From NCBI RefSeq assembly GCF_000170855.1, contig NZ_ABCQ01000009.1, forward strand, positions 62,001 through 126,000: a stretch of 64,000 bases of DNA, in the 5' to 3' direction. The notes under the pieces were generated by a model. The model made no database searches. It saw nothing but the letters and a program-made list of their open reading frames with translations, and was not told the DNA's origin. This DNA comes from Moritella sp. PE36. Its GTDB lineage: Bacteria > Pseudomonadota > Gammaproteobacteria > Enterobacterales > Moritellaceae. The position numbers were made by a program, and so were the translations under genes. Positions within the stretch are counted from its first letter, which is position 1. Every line of letters begins with the position of its first letter. This document shows, one piece after another, positions 8,902-18,184 of this stretch.

Positions 8902-9807
8902 ATGAAACTATCAGTTGTAGCTACTTTATTTGGTTTATTATTCTCTGCTAACGCACTTTCTGAAACGATCACGGTCTCTCACCAACTCGGTAAAACAACA
9001 TTAGAAACGAAACCTGAACGTGTGGTAGTGATTGGCACGGGTACATTAGACGCCTTAGATTACTTTGGTATTAAGCCCGTGGCGGTAAGTAAAGCGACAA
9101 CGATGCCAGATTATTTGTTGAAATATAAAACCAAAGAGTTCGCGTCGTCAGGTAGCTTAAACGAACCTGATTTTGAAACCATTTACATGCAAAAACCAGA
9201 CGTGATCATTATTGGTTCTCGCGCCGTTGAATCTTATAAAGAACTGTCAAAAATTGCGCCAACAGTGATGTTCGCACCAGAATCGAATGGCTATTGGCAA
9301 AGCACCCAGAAACAATGGCGTATGCTCGCTGACATCTTTGAAATCCAACCTAAAGTAGAAACAAAGATCGCCAGTGTTGATTCTCAGATCACCGAAATTG
9401 CCAACTACAACAAAACCAACCACGTTAAGGCATTAACGGTAATGAGTGCAGGCGGTAATATCACCACGTTTGGTGCACAGTCTCGTTTCTCTGCTATTTA
9501 CCGTGATTTTGGTTTCCAAGAAGCTGTGCCGAACATTAAAGAATCTCGTCATGGTGATCTGATCTCGTATGAATTCATTAGCAACGTCAATCCAGCTAAT
9601 CTATTCATTATCGACAAAGACAAACTGATTAATAAAGATAAAAGTCGTACCCGTGAAGAGTTTGCCAATCCACTGGTTAAATCAACCGATGCCTATAAAG
9701 ACGACAAACTAAATTACCTTGATATTAACGCGTGGTATATCGCACTTTCGGGTGTCACCGCAACCGACAAAATGATCCAAGATATGCAGCAATCACGCAA
9801 ACTTTAA
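8902..9807 (+). CDS. vctP: Siderophore ABC transporter, periplasmic substrate-binding protein (VctP/FatB type)
   Basis: A 301-aa protein with a signal peptide (about 1-20) and the FepB/CeuE/VctP type III binding-protein fold: a first lobe (RVVVIGTGTLDALDYFGI, then PDFETIYMQKPDVIIIGSR), a bridging helix and a second lobe. It captures a ferric siderophore, in this subfamily usually catechol type, and passes it to the permease encoded downstream. It starts an operon with two permeases, an ATPase and a siderophore-interacting protein. Symbols are assigned by resemblance to Vibrio cholerae VctPDGC; the actual ligand is not shown by sequence. Confidence 0.85.
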   Translation: MKLSVVATLFGLLFSANALSETITVSHQLGKTTLETKPERVVVIGTGTLDALDYFGIKPVAVSKATTMPDYLLKYKTKEFASSGSLNEPDFETIYMQKPDVIIIGSRAVESYKELSKIAPTVMFAPESNGYWQSTQKQWRMLADIFEIQPKVETKIASVDSQITEIANYNKTNHVKALTVMSAGGNITTFGAQSRFSAIYRDFGFQEAVPNIKESRHGDLISYEFISNVNPANLFIIDKDKLINKDKSRTREEFANPLVKSTDAYKDDKLNYLDINAWYIALSGVTATDKMIQDMQQSRKL

Positions 9808-9874
9808 TTGAGCTTACCTTGAAAAGTTATTATTTTTACTGGTATTACTCAGCATCGCATCGGTATTTATTGGC

Positions 9875-10753
9875 GTGGCTGACCTGTCTCTCTCTGCCAT
9901 TTTAGCGGGCGATACTGATGCCATTGAGTTGTTATTAATCAGCCGCCTTCCCCGCTTATTAGCGATTTTACTCTCGGGTGCAGGGTTGAGTATTGCTGGA
10001 CTTATTATGCAGCAGATCAGTCAGAACCGATTTGCGTCACCATCGACATCTGGCACCATTGAATGTGCCATGCTCGGCTATGTATTAAGTTTAGTCTTTC
10101 TTGGTCATGGCGATAGTCTACTGCTTATCTTTGGCATGGCGATAGCCGGTACACTGCTATTTATTCAGTTTATCCATCGCATTCAATTTAAGAACGCCAT
10201 CTACGTGCCATTAATCGGTATCATTTTTGGTAATGTGGTGTCTTCTGCTGCTACCTTTATCGCTTATAAATATGATGCGGTACAAAACCTGTCAGCGTGG
10301 ACTGTGGCTAACTTTGCCAGCATTCTGCAAGGTAACTATGAACTGCTTTATATTGCTCTGCCTATTTCCATTATTAGCTATTGGTATGCAACCCGTTTAT
10401 CTGCGGTGGGCATGGGTAAAGACTTCGCTACCAATATTGGGCTGAATTACAAACAAGTACTGTTCATCGGCATTCTACTTGTGTCTGTGATGTCAGCGTC
10501 TGTGGTGATGATTGTCGGTCAACTGCCTTTCTTAGGTCTGATCGTACCGAATTTAGTGGCGCAATTCTACGGTGACAATTTACGTAAAAATATTCCACTG
10601 ACGGCTATTATCGGCGCTATTTTAATTTTACTTTGTGATGTCATTGGTCGTGTGATCATCTTCCCTTACGAGATCCCGATTTCGATGATCATCAGCATGC
10701 TGGGTGGCACGGTCTTTATCTTCTTCATTGTAAAGGGGAAGCAAAATGTCTGA
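9875..10753 (+). CDS. vctD: Siderophore ABC transporter permease (VctD/FatD type)
   Basis: FecCD-family permease with the signature region SRLPRLLAILLSGAGLSIAGLIMQQ split over the first helices and about eight further membrane segments. The only usable start in frame is the GTG at 9875. The frame stays open upstream to a TGA at 9809, and that stretch would encode a typical first transmembrane helix (LLFLLVLLSIASVFIGVAD) but has no ATG, GTG or TTG. A TTG just upstream (9819) is out of frame by one base. The first helix therefore appears lost or the start damaged, or the read has a one-base error. Confidence 0.82.
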   Translation: MADLSLSAILAGDTDAIELLLISRLPRLLAILLSGAGLSIAGLIMQQISQNRFASPSTSGTIECAMLGYVLSLVFLGHGDSLLLIFGMAIAGTLLFIQFIHRIQFKNAIYVPLIGIIFGNVVSSAATFIAYKYDAVQNLSAWTVANFASILQGNYELLYIALPISIISYWYATRLSAVGMGKDFATNIGLNYKQVLFIGILLVSVMSASVVMIVGQLPFLGLIVPNLVAQFYGDNLRKNIPLTAIIGAILILLCDVIGRVIIFPYEIPISMIISMLGGTVFIFFIVKGKQNV

Positions 10754-11702
10754 TTCAATGAAGCTCACCGGATTGGCTGTGATCACCGTTGTCTTTACTT
10801 TTTTATTCATTGGCATTGGCTTAGATGCTTCGAATTATGAATACTTTTTATCACGTCGCGTGCCGAAAGTATTCGCTATGATCATCGCCAGCATTGCCAT
10901 CGCGCAATCATCATTGGTGTTTCAAACCATTACCCATAATCGGATTTTAACCCCGAGTATTATGGGGTTTGATGCCTTATATTTACTCACCCAAGTTTTG
11001 GTTGTGGTTATCTTTGGTGGCTTTAGTGTCTTGCTATTAAACCCCTTTGTTAACTTTGCCTTGTCAGTCATGATCATGGTGGGATTTTCGTTATTGCTGT
11101 TTGGATTTTATTTCCGCAACAATAATGGCAAGGGTAACGTCATCACGTTATTACTGCTCGGCGTTATCTTCGGCCAACTGTTCAGCAATGTGTCGTCGTT
11201 TTTCATGATGTTGGTTGACCCCAATGATTTCTTAACCATTCAATCAAGCATGTTTGCTAGTTTTAACAATGTGAACCAAGAACTGGTTTATTTATGTATT
11301 ATCCCGCTATTTGTGGTCAGTGCTTTGTTATTCAAATTAGCCCCTGTGTTAGATGTATTTTGGCTAGACAATGACAATGCAATTAGCTTAGGGGTTGATA
11401 CTCGTCGCGTCACCAAGCAAGTATTAATTCTGGTCGCTATCATGATATCGCTATCCACCGCTTTAGTCGGCCCAGTGATGTTCTTCGGCTTGCTCGTGGC
11501 AAATTTAACCAAAGAATTCTTCCATACCTATCGCCATCACACGCTACTTATTGCCAGCAGTTTAATGGCAATGTCGATGTTGTTATCAGGGCAATGGATC
11601 ATCGAAAAAATCTTTAGTTTTTCAACCACGCTCAGTGTGGTGATCAACTTTGTTGGTGGTTTGTACTTCTTATCACTGCTTGTTCGACAAAAAATTCAAT
11701 AG
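10746..11702 (+). CDS. vctG: Siderophore ABC transporter permease (VctG/FatC type)
   Basis: A 318-aa second FecCD-type permease, overlapping the previous gene by eight bases, so translation is probably coupled. About nine to ten membrane helices. Family landmarks are visible (RRVPKVFAMIIASIAIAQS near the start; GPVMFFGLLVAN near residue 240, which contacts the ATPase). It forms the heterodimeric channel with the upstream permease. Confidence 0.87.
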   Translation: MSDSMKLTGLAVITVVFTFLFIGIGLDASNYEYFLSRRVPKVFAMIIASIAIAQSSLVFQTITHNRILTPSIMGFDALYLLTQVLVVVIFGGFSVLLLNPFVNFALSVMIMVGFSLLLFGFYFRNNNGKGNVITLLLLGVIFGQLFSNVSSFFMMLVDPNDFLTIQSSMFASFNNVNQELVYLCIIPLFVVSALLFKLAPVLDVFWLDNDNAISLGVDTRRVTKQVLILVAIMISLSTALVGPVMFFGLLVANLTKEFFHTYRHHTLLIASSLMAMSMLLSGQWIIEKIFSFSTTLSVVINFVGGLYFLSLLVRQKIQ

Positions 11703-11771
11703 CGTCGCTATTTAACAAATTCACTATTTATTAAAGCCATTATTTAATAAAGTAAGTAGGATACATAAAAC

Positions 11772-12533
11772 GTGATTTCATTAACCAATTTATCTAAATC
11801 ATTTGGCCAACACAAAGTTGTCGACCAAGTTTCAGCTTCTTTCATTAAAGGTGAAGTAACGGCGATCATAGGGCCTAATGGAGCTGGGAAAAGTACCGTA
11901 TTATCCATGGCCAGTCGCTTATTAAATAAAGACAGTGGCAGCGTCATTATCGACAACCAAGACGTTGTAGATTGGGATACCAAAGCGCTAGCGAAAAAAT
12001 TGGCGGTATTACGCCAGTCTAACAATCTGAATATGCGCTTTACCGTGCGAGAATTAGTGGCCTTTGGGCGCTATCCTTATAGTCAGGGTAAGCTAACCAC
12101 CAACGACAATGACGTGATTGACAAAGCCATTGGCTATTTAGATTTAACACTAATCGAAAACAAGTATCTTGATGAACTCAGCGGTGGTCAACGCCAATTA
12201 GCGTTTATCGCCATGGTCGTGGCACAAGATACTGATTATGTATTTTTGGATGAACCACTGAACAATCTCGACATTAAACATTCATTACAAATCATGAAAA
12301 ACATCAAAACCTTAGCGCATGAATTAGGTAAAGCCGTTGTTATTGTGATCCATGATATCAACTTCGCGTCTTGTTATTCAGACAATATCGTGGCGTTGAA
12401 GCAAGGTAAGGTGGTCGCTAACGGGTCAGTGGCTGAGATCATCAATCAAGCAACATTGTCAGCAATTTACGATACTGATTTTGATATTCACGAAATCAAC
12501 GGCAAACGAATTTGCATGTACTACGGGCAGTAA
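11772..12533 (+). CDS. vctC: Siderophore ABC transporter ATPase (VctC/FatE type)
   Basis: A 253-aa ATPase with Walker A GPNGAGKST (about 35-43), the signature LSGGQRQ, Walker B DYVFLDEP and the switch His in VIVIHD. It starts at GTG with AGGA upstream. It powers import through the two upstream permeases. All catalytic residues are present. Confidence 0.92.
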   Translation: MISLTNLSKSFGQHKVVDQVSASFIKGEVTAIIGPNGAGKSTVLSMASRLLNKDSGSVIIDNQDVVDWDTKALAKKLAVLRQSNNLNMRFTVRELVAFGRYPYSQGKLTTNDNDVIDKAIGYLDLTLIENKYLDELSGGQRQLAFIAMVVAQDTDYVFLDEPLNNLDIKHSLQIMKNIKTLAHELGKAVVIVIHDINFASCYSDNIVALKQGKVVANGSVAEIINQATLSAIYDTDFDIHEINGKRICMYYGQ

Positions 12534-12561
12534 TAGCAACCACATTATTAAGGGGATACAT

Positions 12562-13365
12562 ATGAGTAAGAAACCAAGCAGCAGAGTATTAACCGTAATA
12601 GCCAACCAGCAATTAACGCATAATATGCAACGCATTAGCTTTCAGGCTGACGACTTGTCTGATTTTCCAGCTGATGCCGAAGGTGGCTATATTAAGCTAC
12701 TGTTCACTGAGCAAGGTGATACCGATATTTCAACGCTTGGGACAGATAAAAACCCGAAAAAGCGTACTTATACCATCCGTCATTTACGCCAAGCGCTCAA
12801 TCAATTAGACGTTGATTTTGTTCATCACGAACACTCGGCTATGGATAATTACAGTGGTGGCTTTGCCGCTGCGTGGTCTCAATCTGCAACCACTGGTGAT
12901 ACCATTTCGATTGCGGGACCAGGGATGCTTAAACCCGTCAATATAGATACCGATTGGTACTTCTTAGTCGCAGACATGACAGCTCTTCCAGCCTTGTCTG
13001 CGCAACTCACTAAGCTACCAACAACAGCCCATGGTTATGCGGTTATCGAAATTAATCATGAAGACGACAAGCAACTCTTAACCAAACCCGAGGGTATTGA
13101 GGTTATTTGGGTTATCGCTGATGAAGCTAAAACAAACTTACCTCGCCAAGTGAAAGCATTAACGTGGCAGCAAGGTGAAGTATCGGCTTGGTGTGCCTGT
13201 GAGTTTTCAGCTATGCGTGCGCTACGTGTTTACTTCAGAAATGACAGAAACGTCGACAAAGACAATATCTATATCAGCAGCTATTGGAAAACGGGCTGTA
13301 CTGAAGATGGTCATAAGATTGCCAAACGTGATGACAATTTGGCCGAGGAAAGTGCTGCATCATAG
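12562..13365 (+). CDS. Siderophore-interacting protein (FAD-binding ferric-siderophore reductase, ViuB type)
   Basis: A 267-aa cytoplasmic flavoprotein. The start is the ATG after AAGGGGATAC; an earlier in-frame ATG lies inside the ATPase gene. FAD-binding motif KKRTYTIRHLR near residue 70, a GPGM loop, and the C-terminal family end YISSYWKTGCTEDGHK. It releases iron by reducing the imported ferric siderophore. Position after the transporter genes on the same strand makes it the last step of the uptake operon. Confidence 0.9.
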   Translation: MSKKPSSRVLTVIANQQLTHNMQRISFQADDLSDFPADAEGGYIKLLFTEQGDTDISTLGTDKNPKKRTYTIRHLRQALNQLDVDFVHHEHSAMDNYSGGFAAAWSQSATTGDTISIAGPGMLKPVNIDTDWYFLVADMTALPALSAQLTKLPTTAHGYAVIEINHEDDKQLLTKPEGIEVIWVIADEAKTNLPRQVKALTWQQGEVSAWCACEFSAMRALRVYFRNDRNVDKDNIYISSYWKTGCTEDGHKIAKRDDNLAEESAAS

Positions 13366-13486
13366 CGTTATAACAAAGACAAAAACAGTAACCACTGAGG
13401 TTAATATCATTGTTAATCCCCCCTTTTCAGTCATTTTCAAGTAAACTGGCCCGGTTTTGTATCTTTCTAACACGGGCTAAATTATT

Positions 13487-14725
13487 TTGCATACTCTATC
13501 TCAGCTAAAATCTGGTGAATTAACAGGTATTAAGCGTTTAACATTATCAGACAACCTAACCGCTTTTCCATTAGAGATCTTGTCACTGGCGAGCAGTTTA
13601 GAGATCCTCGACTTATCGAATAACCAGTTAACAACGCTACCAGCAGAGATTGCCCAGTTAACGAAGTTGAAGATCTTGTTTGCATCAAACAATCAATTTG
13701 TAACGCTACCTGAAGTACTTGGCCAATGCCCTAACTTAGAAATGGTTGGCTTTAAATCAAACCAAATTAACCAAGTACCTGAAAATTCGCTACCAGTAAA
13801 ACTACGTTGGTTGATCTTGACGGATAACCGTCTTGAAGTTTTACCGGATTCATTAGGCGAACGTCCACGCTTACAAAAATTAGCACTAGCGGGCAACTGT
13901 TTGACTGAGCTACCTCAGACTATGTCTCAGTGTCACAACCTTGAACTGGTACGTATTTCCGCTAACCGCCTAACAGCATGTCCAGAGCAATTATTTGGTT
14001 TACCTAAGCTGGCTTGGTTTGCATTCTCGGGTAATCCATTCAGCCAAACTAGCGTATCAATTGATAGCGTGCCGCAATTAGCATCATCAAGCTATACATT
14101 GCAAAACGTACTGGGACAAGGCGCGTCAGGCGTGATCTCAAAAGCAGTGTGGAATGAGCAACAAACGCAATTCCCTGATGAGATTGCGGTAAAAGTATTT
14201 AAAGGTGAAGTGACCAGTGATGGTTATCCAGAAGATGAGTTACAAGCTTGCTTAAAAGTCGGTAACCACCCTAGCCTAGTGCAATCGCTTGCGCAGGTAA
14301 AAGAAGATGGTTACTTAGCCCTGATCATGAACTTGATCCCAGCACACTACGCAAACTTAGGCTTACCGCCATGCTTTAATAGCTGTACGCGTGACACCTT
14401 CCCAACTGGATTTAGCTTGTCTATTTCGCAAATTGACAAGATCGTGGCACAGATGGAAGACGTATTTGCTCATTTACACGACAACCAAGTTTGCCACGGT
14501 GATCTGTACGCGCACAATACCCTGTTTGATGTGGATGCGAATATCATCTTTGGCGACTTTGGAGCGGCAACTATGTATCACATGTTAACGGATACACAGC
14601 AAGCGCAAGTGAAACAAATTGAACACCGCGCATTCGTGCATTTCATTGATGATTTATTAAGTGTTTGTGTTGAAGCAGACCAAGGAAGTGAAGCGTTTAA
14701 ACGCCTTAAACTGCGCGTTGGTTAA
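13487..14725 (+). CDS. Leucine-rich-repeat protein fused to a protein-kinase domain
   Basis: A 412-aa soluble protein. Residues ~1-185 are bacterial LRRs of ~23 residues (LEILDLSNNQLTTLPAEIA is a model unit). Residues ~200-405 are a Ser/Thr kinase-like domain: glycine loop LGQGASG, the Lys in IAVKVF, catalytic loop HGDLYAHN and DFG (FGDFGAA). The catalytic loop has HGD in place of HRD, as in many small bacterial kinases. Homologues begin MHTL; here that start is TTG, so translation may be weak. Substrates are unknown. It is followed by an inverted repeat that could end transcription. Confidence 0.85.
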   Translation: MHTLSQLKSGELTGIKRLTLSDNLTAFPLEILSLASSLEILDLSNNQLTTLPAEIAQLTKLKILFASNNQFVTLPEVLGQCPNLEMVGFKSNQINQVPENSLPVKLRWLILTDNRLEVLPDSLGERPRLQKLALAGNCLTELPQTMSQCHNLELVRISANRLTACPEQLFGLPKLAWFAFSGNPFSQTSVSIDSVPQLASSSYTLQNVLGQGASGVISKAVWNEQQTQFPDEIAVKVFKGEVTSDGYPEDELQACLKVGNHPSLVQSLAQVKEDGYLALIMNLIPAHYANLGLPPCFNSCTRDTFPTGFSLSISQIDKIVAQMEDVFAHLHDNQVCHGDLYAHNTLFDVDANIIFGDFGAATMYHMLTDTQQAQVKQIEHRAFVHFIDDLLSVCVEADQGSEAFKRLKLRVG

Positions 14726-14739
14726 AGGCTGATTAGCTA

Positions 14740-14788
14740 GCCCATTTAACTCACATCAAGATAACGAATTGACTGATATTAAATGGGC
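14740..14788 (+). terminator. Inverted repeat after the LRR-kinase gene
   Basis: gcccatttaa and ttaaatgggc are perfect complements, separated by 29 bases, 15 bases after the kinase stop codon and before the convergent yccF. The long loop makes this a weak terminator candidate. Confidence 0.4.
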
Positions 14789-14819
14789 GCTAAGATAATG
14801 ATGATAATTTATATTTTTA

Positions 14820-15260
14820 CTAAAGCTTAAATTTATCGTTCTTATAACGTGCCATTGCAGCAACGTCTTTATCTACAACAGTTTGCCCAACTGGGGCAAG
14901 TGAGATAACCGCTAATTTCAAATGTTGCAGCGCAAATGGAATACCGATGATAGTCACAAAACAGGCTATCGCAGACATCACATGGCCGATTGCCAGCCAA
15001 ACACCCGCAAAAATGAACCACAACGCATTACCAATGAAACCAACACTGCCGGTACCGATATCTTCAGCGCGCGTTAATTCGTCTCGATAGATGGCTTCTT
15101 TACCAAATGGGAAAAATGAGAAACCGGCGATAACAAAACAAGAACGCCCCCAAGGAATACCAACGATACTAATAAACGCTAATATGCCGAATAGTACCCA
15201 TGCAAGTCCCATGACTGCGCCACCAAACAGAAACCAGATTATATTACCAAGTGTTCTCAT
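14820..15260 (-). CDS. yccF: YccF family inner-membrane protein
   Basis: A 146-aa protein with two copies of the YccF domain, each with a hydrophobic stretch ending in a GIPW/GIPF motif (FISIVGIPWGRSCF and FVTIIGIPFALQHL). Starts MRTLGNIIWFLFGG, as in the family. Membrane protein of unknown function, single gene here. Confidence 0.9.
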   Translation of the reverse strand: MRTLGNIIWFLFGGAVMGLAWVLFGILAFISIVGIPWGRSCFVIAGFSFFPFGKEAIYRDELTRAEDIGTGSVGFIGNALWFIFAGVWLAIGHVMSAIACFVTIIGIPFALQHLKLAVISLAPVGQTVVDKDVAAMARYKNDKFKL

Positions 15261-15365
15261 GTTATCGCCCTATATCGATTAAATATAAATTAATGCAGTA
15301 CATTGGCTTTTGACTGCAAAAACACAGTTAAATTCAAAATTTATCTACCCTATCGATTATCTAGT

Positions 15366-15836
15366 TTAGAAAATTTTAGCTTTCATTATATGCTGAGGGC
15401 CTGCAGCACCACCTAGGTATAACTCGCCTGTATCTTGCAAACCCGCTTTTTGATAGCAACTGACAGCCCCGGGATTCTGACAATTCACCGTCAAATATAG
15501 CGAGTGATAGTGAGGGTAGTTTTCTTTAAGGTATGGAAGCAGTGCCTTTACCGCATTACTACCTATGCCTTTGCCTTGCAGTTTCGCATCAATGACAAAT
15601 GTTCTAAGCCCAACGCTCGGTTCTGAACAAAATCCGAATGTTGACGAATAAGCGATATCAATTTTAAAAAATCCAACAACGTCATCATGATACTTGATGA
15701 CATGAAGATGCATGGTTTCGCTACTATCGGCAAGAAACGCGTCCACCGTACTGGCAAATTTAATCTGTTCTTCAGCTAACGTAATGTGATGAATCGCACT
15801 CATATGTGACGCATTTAATTTTTCAATGTTAATCAT
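15366..15836 (-). CDS. GNAT-family N-acetyltransferase
   Basis: A 156-aa protein with a GNAT fold: the acetyl-CoA loop LQGKGIGSNAVKALLPYL (Q/RxxGxG/A type) and the C-terminal NPGAVSCYQKAGLQ helix. The target amine is unknown. A short tandem repeat lies just before its start codon. Confidence 0.85.
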   Translation of the reverse strand: MINIEKLNASHMSAIHHITLAEEQIKFASTVDAFLADSSETMHLHVIKYHDDVVGFFKIDIAYSSTFGFCSEPSVGLRTFVIDAKLQGKGIGSNAVKALLPYLKENYPHYHSLYLTVNCQNPGAVSCYQKAGLQDTGELYLGGAAGPQHIMKAKIF

Positions 15837-15854
15837 AATCAGTCACCTCGTCTT

Positions 15855-15901
15855 AAATACAGTAAGTAAATACAGTAAGTAAATACAGTAAGTAAATACA
15901 G
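15855..15901. repeat. 13-bp tandem repeat (aaatacagtaagt, about 3.6 copies)
   Basis: Three perfect copies and a partial fourth lie about 20-65 bases upstream of the acetyltransferase start, in its 5' leader or promoter. Copy-number slippage could change promoter spacing. Confidence 0.85.
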
Positions 15902-15946
15902 CGTTAGCATACTGATATTTAATTTAAAATTATTAATTAAAAATAA

Positions 15947-16915
15947 TTAGCTAGATTCAACCTGCGTCTTAATTACAGACTTTTCACGCGTCAACCACCA
16001 GCAAATTAACGAGGCGATTGTCACCATTACCACGCCCTCCCAGAACTTAGTCGTCAACTCGATATCCAATATCATTGCCGAAAAGAAGGTCGATAAGATT
16101 GGTGTGAAATAAGATAACGTGGCTAAAAACACCATGTTGCCACCAATAATACCGATATTCCACAGCGCATAACCACTGCCCATCACGATACCCGCGAGTA
16201 ACAAGTCAAACGTCGCTTCAGTCGTAAATACCATGGTAGGTTCATTGCTTATCAAGTATTTAATCCAAAGCACAATCGCAGTGCCAATAAAGAACCAAGT
16301 AATACCATTCATACCGTTGGCGAGTTTCTTGGTTACATTACAATATAGCGCCCAAATAAAAGCTCCAACAAACGCCATTGAATAACTGGCCGGATTGGTC
16401 GCAATATTACTGCTTAATTGACTAATAGAAATACCGTCATCACCGCCCACGGTCCATGCGACACCAAAAAATGACAACGCAATTGCAGGGTAAAGTAACT
16501 TGTTAACGGGTTTATCACTGATAAATACCGCGAGCAAGACCGTTAACGAAGGCCACAAGTAGTTAATGACGCCCATTTCTACCGCTTGGGTGCGGTCGTT
16601 TGCCATGCCTAATGCCAAAGATAAGCAAATCTCATAACTGATAAACAGTCCACCGCCAATGAGTAAATAGCGAGGCGGAAAGCTTTTAAGCTTAGGAGCA
16701 CCTAAAACAATCAGCAAAAATACAGAGCTGACAGTGTAAATCATCGCAGCGCCGCCAATCGGCCCTAATTGCTCGGCGACATTACGGATGAGCCCGACTA
16801 TAGTGCTCCACAGTAAAATTGCCAAGCACCCTGCAAGGGTAAATTTGTGTGTATTAATCAATAGGATGCCTTTGAAATAATTCAGTAGTGAGTAGGTCAA
16901 GTCAAAGAATGACAA
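15947..16915 (-). CDS. yddG: YddG-type aromatic amino acid exporter (DMT/EamA superfamily)
   Basis: A ten-helix inner-membrane exporter. Sequence runs in register with E. coli YddG (ILLWSTIVGLIRNVAEQLGP; SYEICLSLALGMANDRTQ; VEMGVINYLWPSLTV; AFIGAFIWALYC-like segment; SYFTPILSTFF). The protein as called carries ~24 extra N-terminal residues relative to YddG, so the true start may be further in. Exports Phe, Tyr, Trp and related compounds in the family. Confidence 0.87.
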   Translation of the reverse strand: MSFFDLTYSLLNYFKGILLINTHKFTLAGCLAILLWSTIVGLIRNVAEQLGPIGGAAMIYTVSSVFLLIVLGAPKLKSFPPRYLLIGGGLFISYEICLSLALGMANDRTQAVEMGVINYLWPSLTVLLAVFISDKPVNKLLYPAIALSFFGVAWTVGGDDGISISQLSSNIATNPASYSMAFVGAFIWALYCNVTKKLANGMNGITWFFIGTAIVLWIKYLISNEPTMVFTTEATFDLLLAGIVMGSGYALWNIGIIGGNMVFLATLSYFTPILSTFFSAMILDIELTTKFWEGVVMVTIASLICWWLTREKSVIKTQVESS

Positions 16916-16995
16916 ACATGCACAATACTACTTTTCTTGGTATAGGGGGTAATAAAATATCGGGGGGGAGTTTAATCTTGGTTTGAATTACAGAA

Positions 16996-17029
16996 ATATT
17001 CCTCGCATCACGAAAGATGCGAGGAATAT
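16996..17029 (-). terminator. Terminator hairpin downstream of ppiC
   Basis: A perfect 14-bp inverted repeat with loop acgaaa, 11 bases past the ppiC stop. On the minus strand the second arm runs into ATATTTCT, giving a short U-tract. Confidence 0.8.
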
Positions 17030-17039
17030 AAAATGATTA

Positions 17040-17318
17040 TTAGCTACGGCTAGTCACGTCTAACAAATGATAACCAAATTGTGTTTTCACTGGGCCTTGA
17101 ACTGTATTTAAAGGCGCAGAAAATACCACTTTATCGAACTCAGGAACCATCATACCCGGGCCAAACTTGCCTAAATCACCGCCTTTAGCGGCTGAAGGAC
17201 AGTTTGAATTTTTCTTCGCAACGTCAGCAAAATCAGCACCAGCTTCGATTTGTGCTTTTAATTCATTACACTTTGCTTCGTCGTCTACTAAAATGTGTCG
17301 TGCAGTTGCTTGAGCCAT
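17040..17318 (-). CDS. ppiC: Parvulin-type peptidyl-prolyl cis-trans isomerase C
   Basis: A 92-aa single-domain parvulin, the usual length for cytoplasmic PpiC. Visible signature: ARHILVDDEAKC at the start, FADVAKKNSNCPSAAKGGDLG in two parts, MVPEFDKVVF and KTQFGYHLL at the end. Accelerates prolyl bond isomerisation during folding. Monocistronic with its own terminator. Confidence 0.95.
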   Translation of the reverse strand: MAQATARHILVDDEAKCNELKAQIEAGADFADVAKKNSNCPSAAKGGDLGKFGPGMMVPEFDKVVFSAPLNTVQGPVKTQFGYHLLDVTSRS

Positions 17319-17707
17319 GTTTTTTTCCTTTGTTTTACTGGGGGGTATAAATTAAAATCAGTGTAAGACAAAAAAATAAAAAAGGCGAGGAATGGTTAAT
17401 ATCCACCTCTACTGTTTAACTACATCACGCTCATAATTTAACCTTTTTGCTGCATCTATCGCGTAGTGTCCTTTGTCCGTGTATTAGAATAAAAATATAA
17501 ACGAAACTATCAACACCGCGTATAAATCACAATTGAATAGCGAAAACCCATACTTTTTTGAGCTGATTAAAGGCCTTACTAGCGAGCATATGACAATGAC
17601 GTAATTTAGCAGAGGGAATGACAGCATCTTCGTCACTCTCTACAAACTTTCGTAATATGAGTCTCTCCGTGAATCACATCTATATCATCCCTGTATTTGA
17701 CGTCAAA
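17319..17707. other. Intergenic region, possible degraded coding remnant
   Basis: About 390 bases without an intact gene. On the minus strand around 17,415-17,485 a short stop-free stretch reads like a protein end (DKGHYAIDAAKRLNYERDVV) but is preceded directly by a stop. This may be a gene remnant or chance. Confidence 0.3.
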
Positions 17708-18112
17708 TTAGCTGTCTTCACAAAACCGAAACAGGTACCCATTAGGGTCTTGCACAATGAATTGTTTTTGAGTGGCTAGCTGGTCGTTACATTCGTAGGT
17801 TTTCGTTTCCAGTTCCATATAAATAGAGCTTGGTGATAATGATTGAATACGATCATAGATATTATCAATATCAATTGTATCCCATTGGAAATTAACACCG
17901 CGACCAAATGGTGTATTCATATCACCCGTTAGCCATTTTCTTCCTTCACTATTTAACCCTTCTAACATCAAATCAACACCGTCTAACGTTAGAAATAGAA
18001 ACTGTTCTTCTGGGCGTTGATATTTAATACTAAAGCCAAGAATATCGACATAAAAGTGCTTGCTTACATCTATATCGACACAATAAAGCTCTGGTACAAC
18101 CCTTAAATTCAT
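17708..18112 (-). CDS. VOC-superfamily (glyoxalase/bleomycin-resistance-like) protein
   Basis: A 134-aa two-module VOC fold: an N-terminal VPELYCVDIDVSKHFYVDILGF segment and a C-terminal FIVQDPNGYLFRFCE segment with the usual acidic metal ligand. Substrate not evident. Next to other small stand-alone genes, no operon. Confidence 0.85.
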   Translation of the reverse strand: MNLRVVPELYCVDIDVSKHFYVDILGFSIKYQRPEEQFLFLTLDGVDLMLEGLNSEGRKWLTGDMNTPFGRGVNFQWDTIDIDNIYDRIQSLSPSSIYMELETKTYECNDQLATQKQFIVQDPNGYLFRFCEDS

Positions 18113-18184
18113 CAGTGATGTCCCTATCTAGACACAATAAAATCCAGTTAAAGACTAGCAACATTAACCGAGTTTGACGGTTCA

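Noticed and set aside
17415-17485. Short protein-like stretch after ppiC
   Set aside because: Preceded by a stop and only ~24 residues; too short to assign, so only mentioned in the gap entry.
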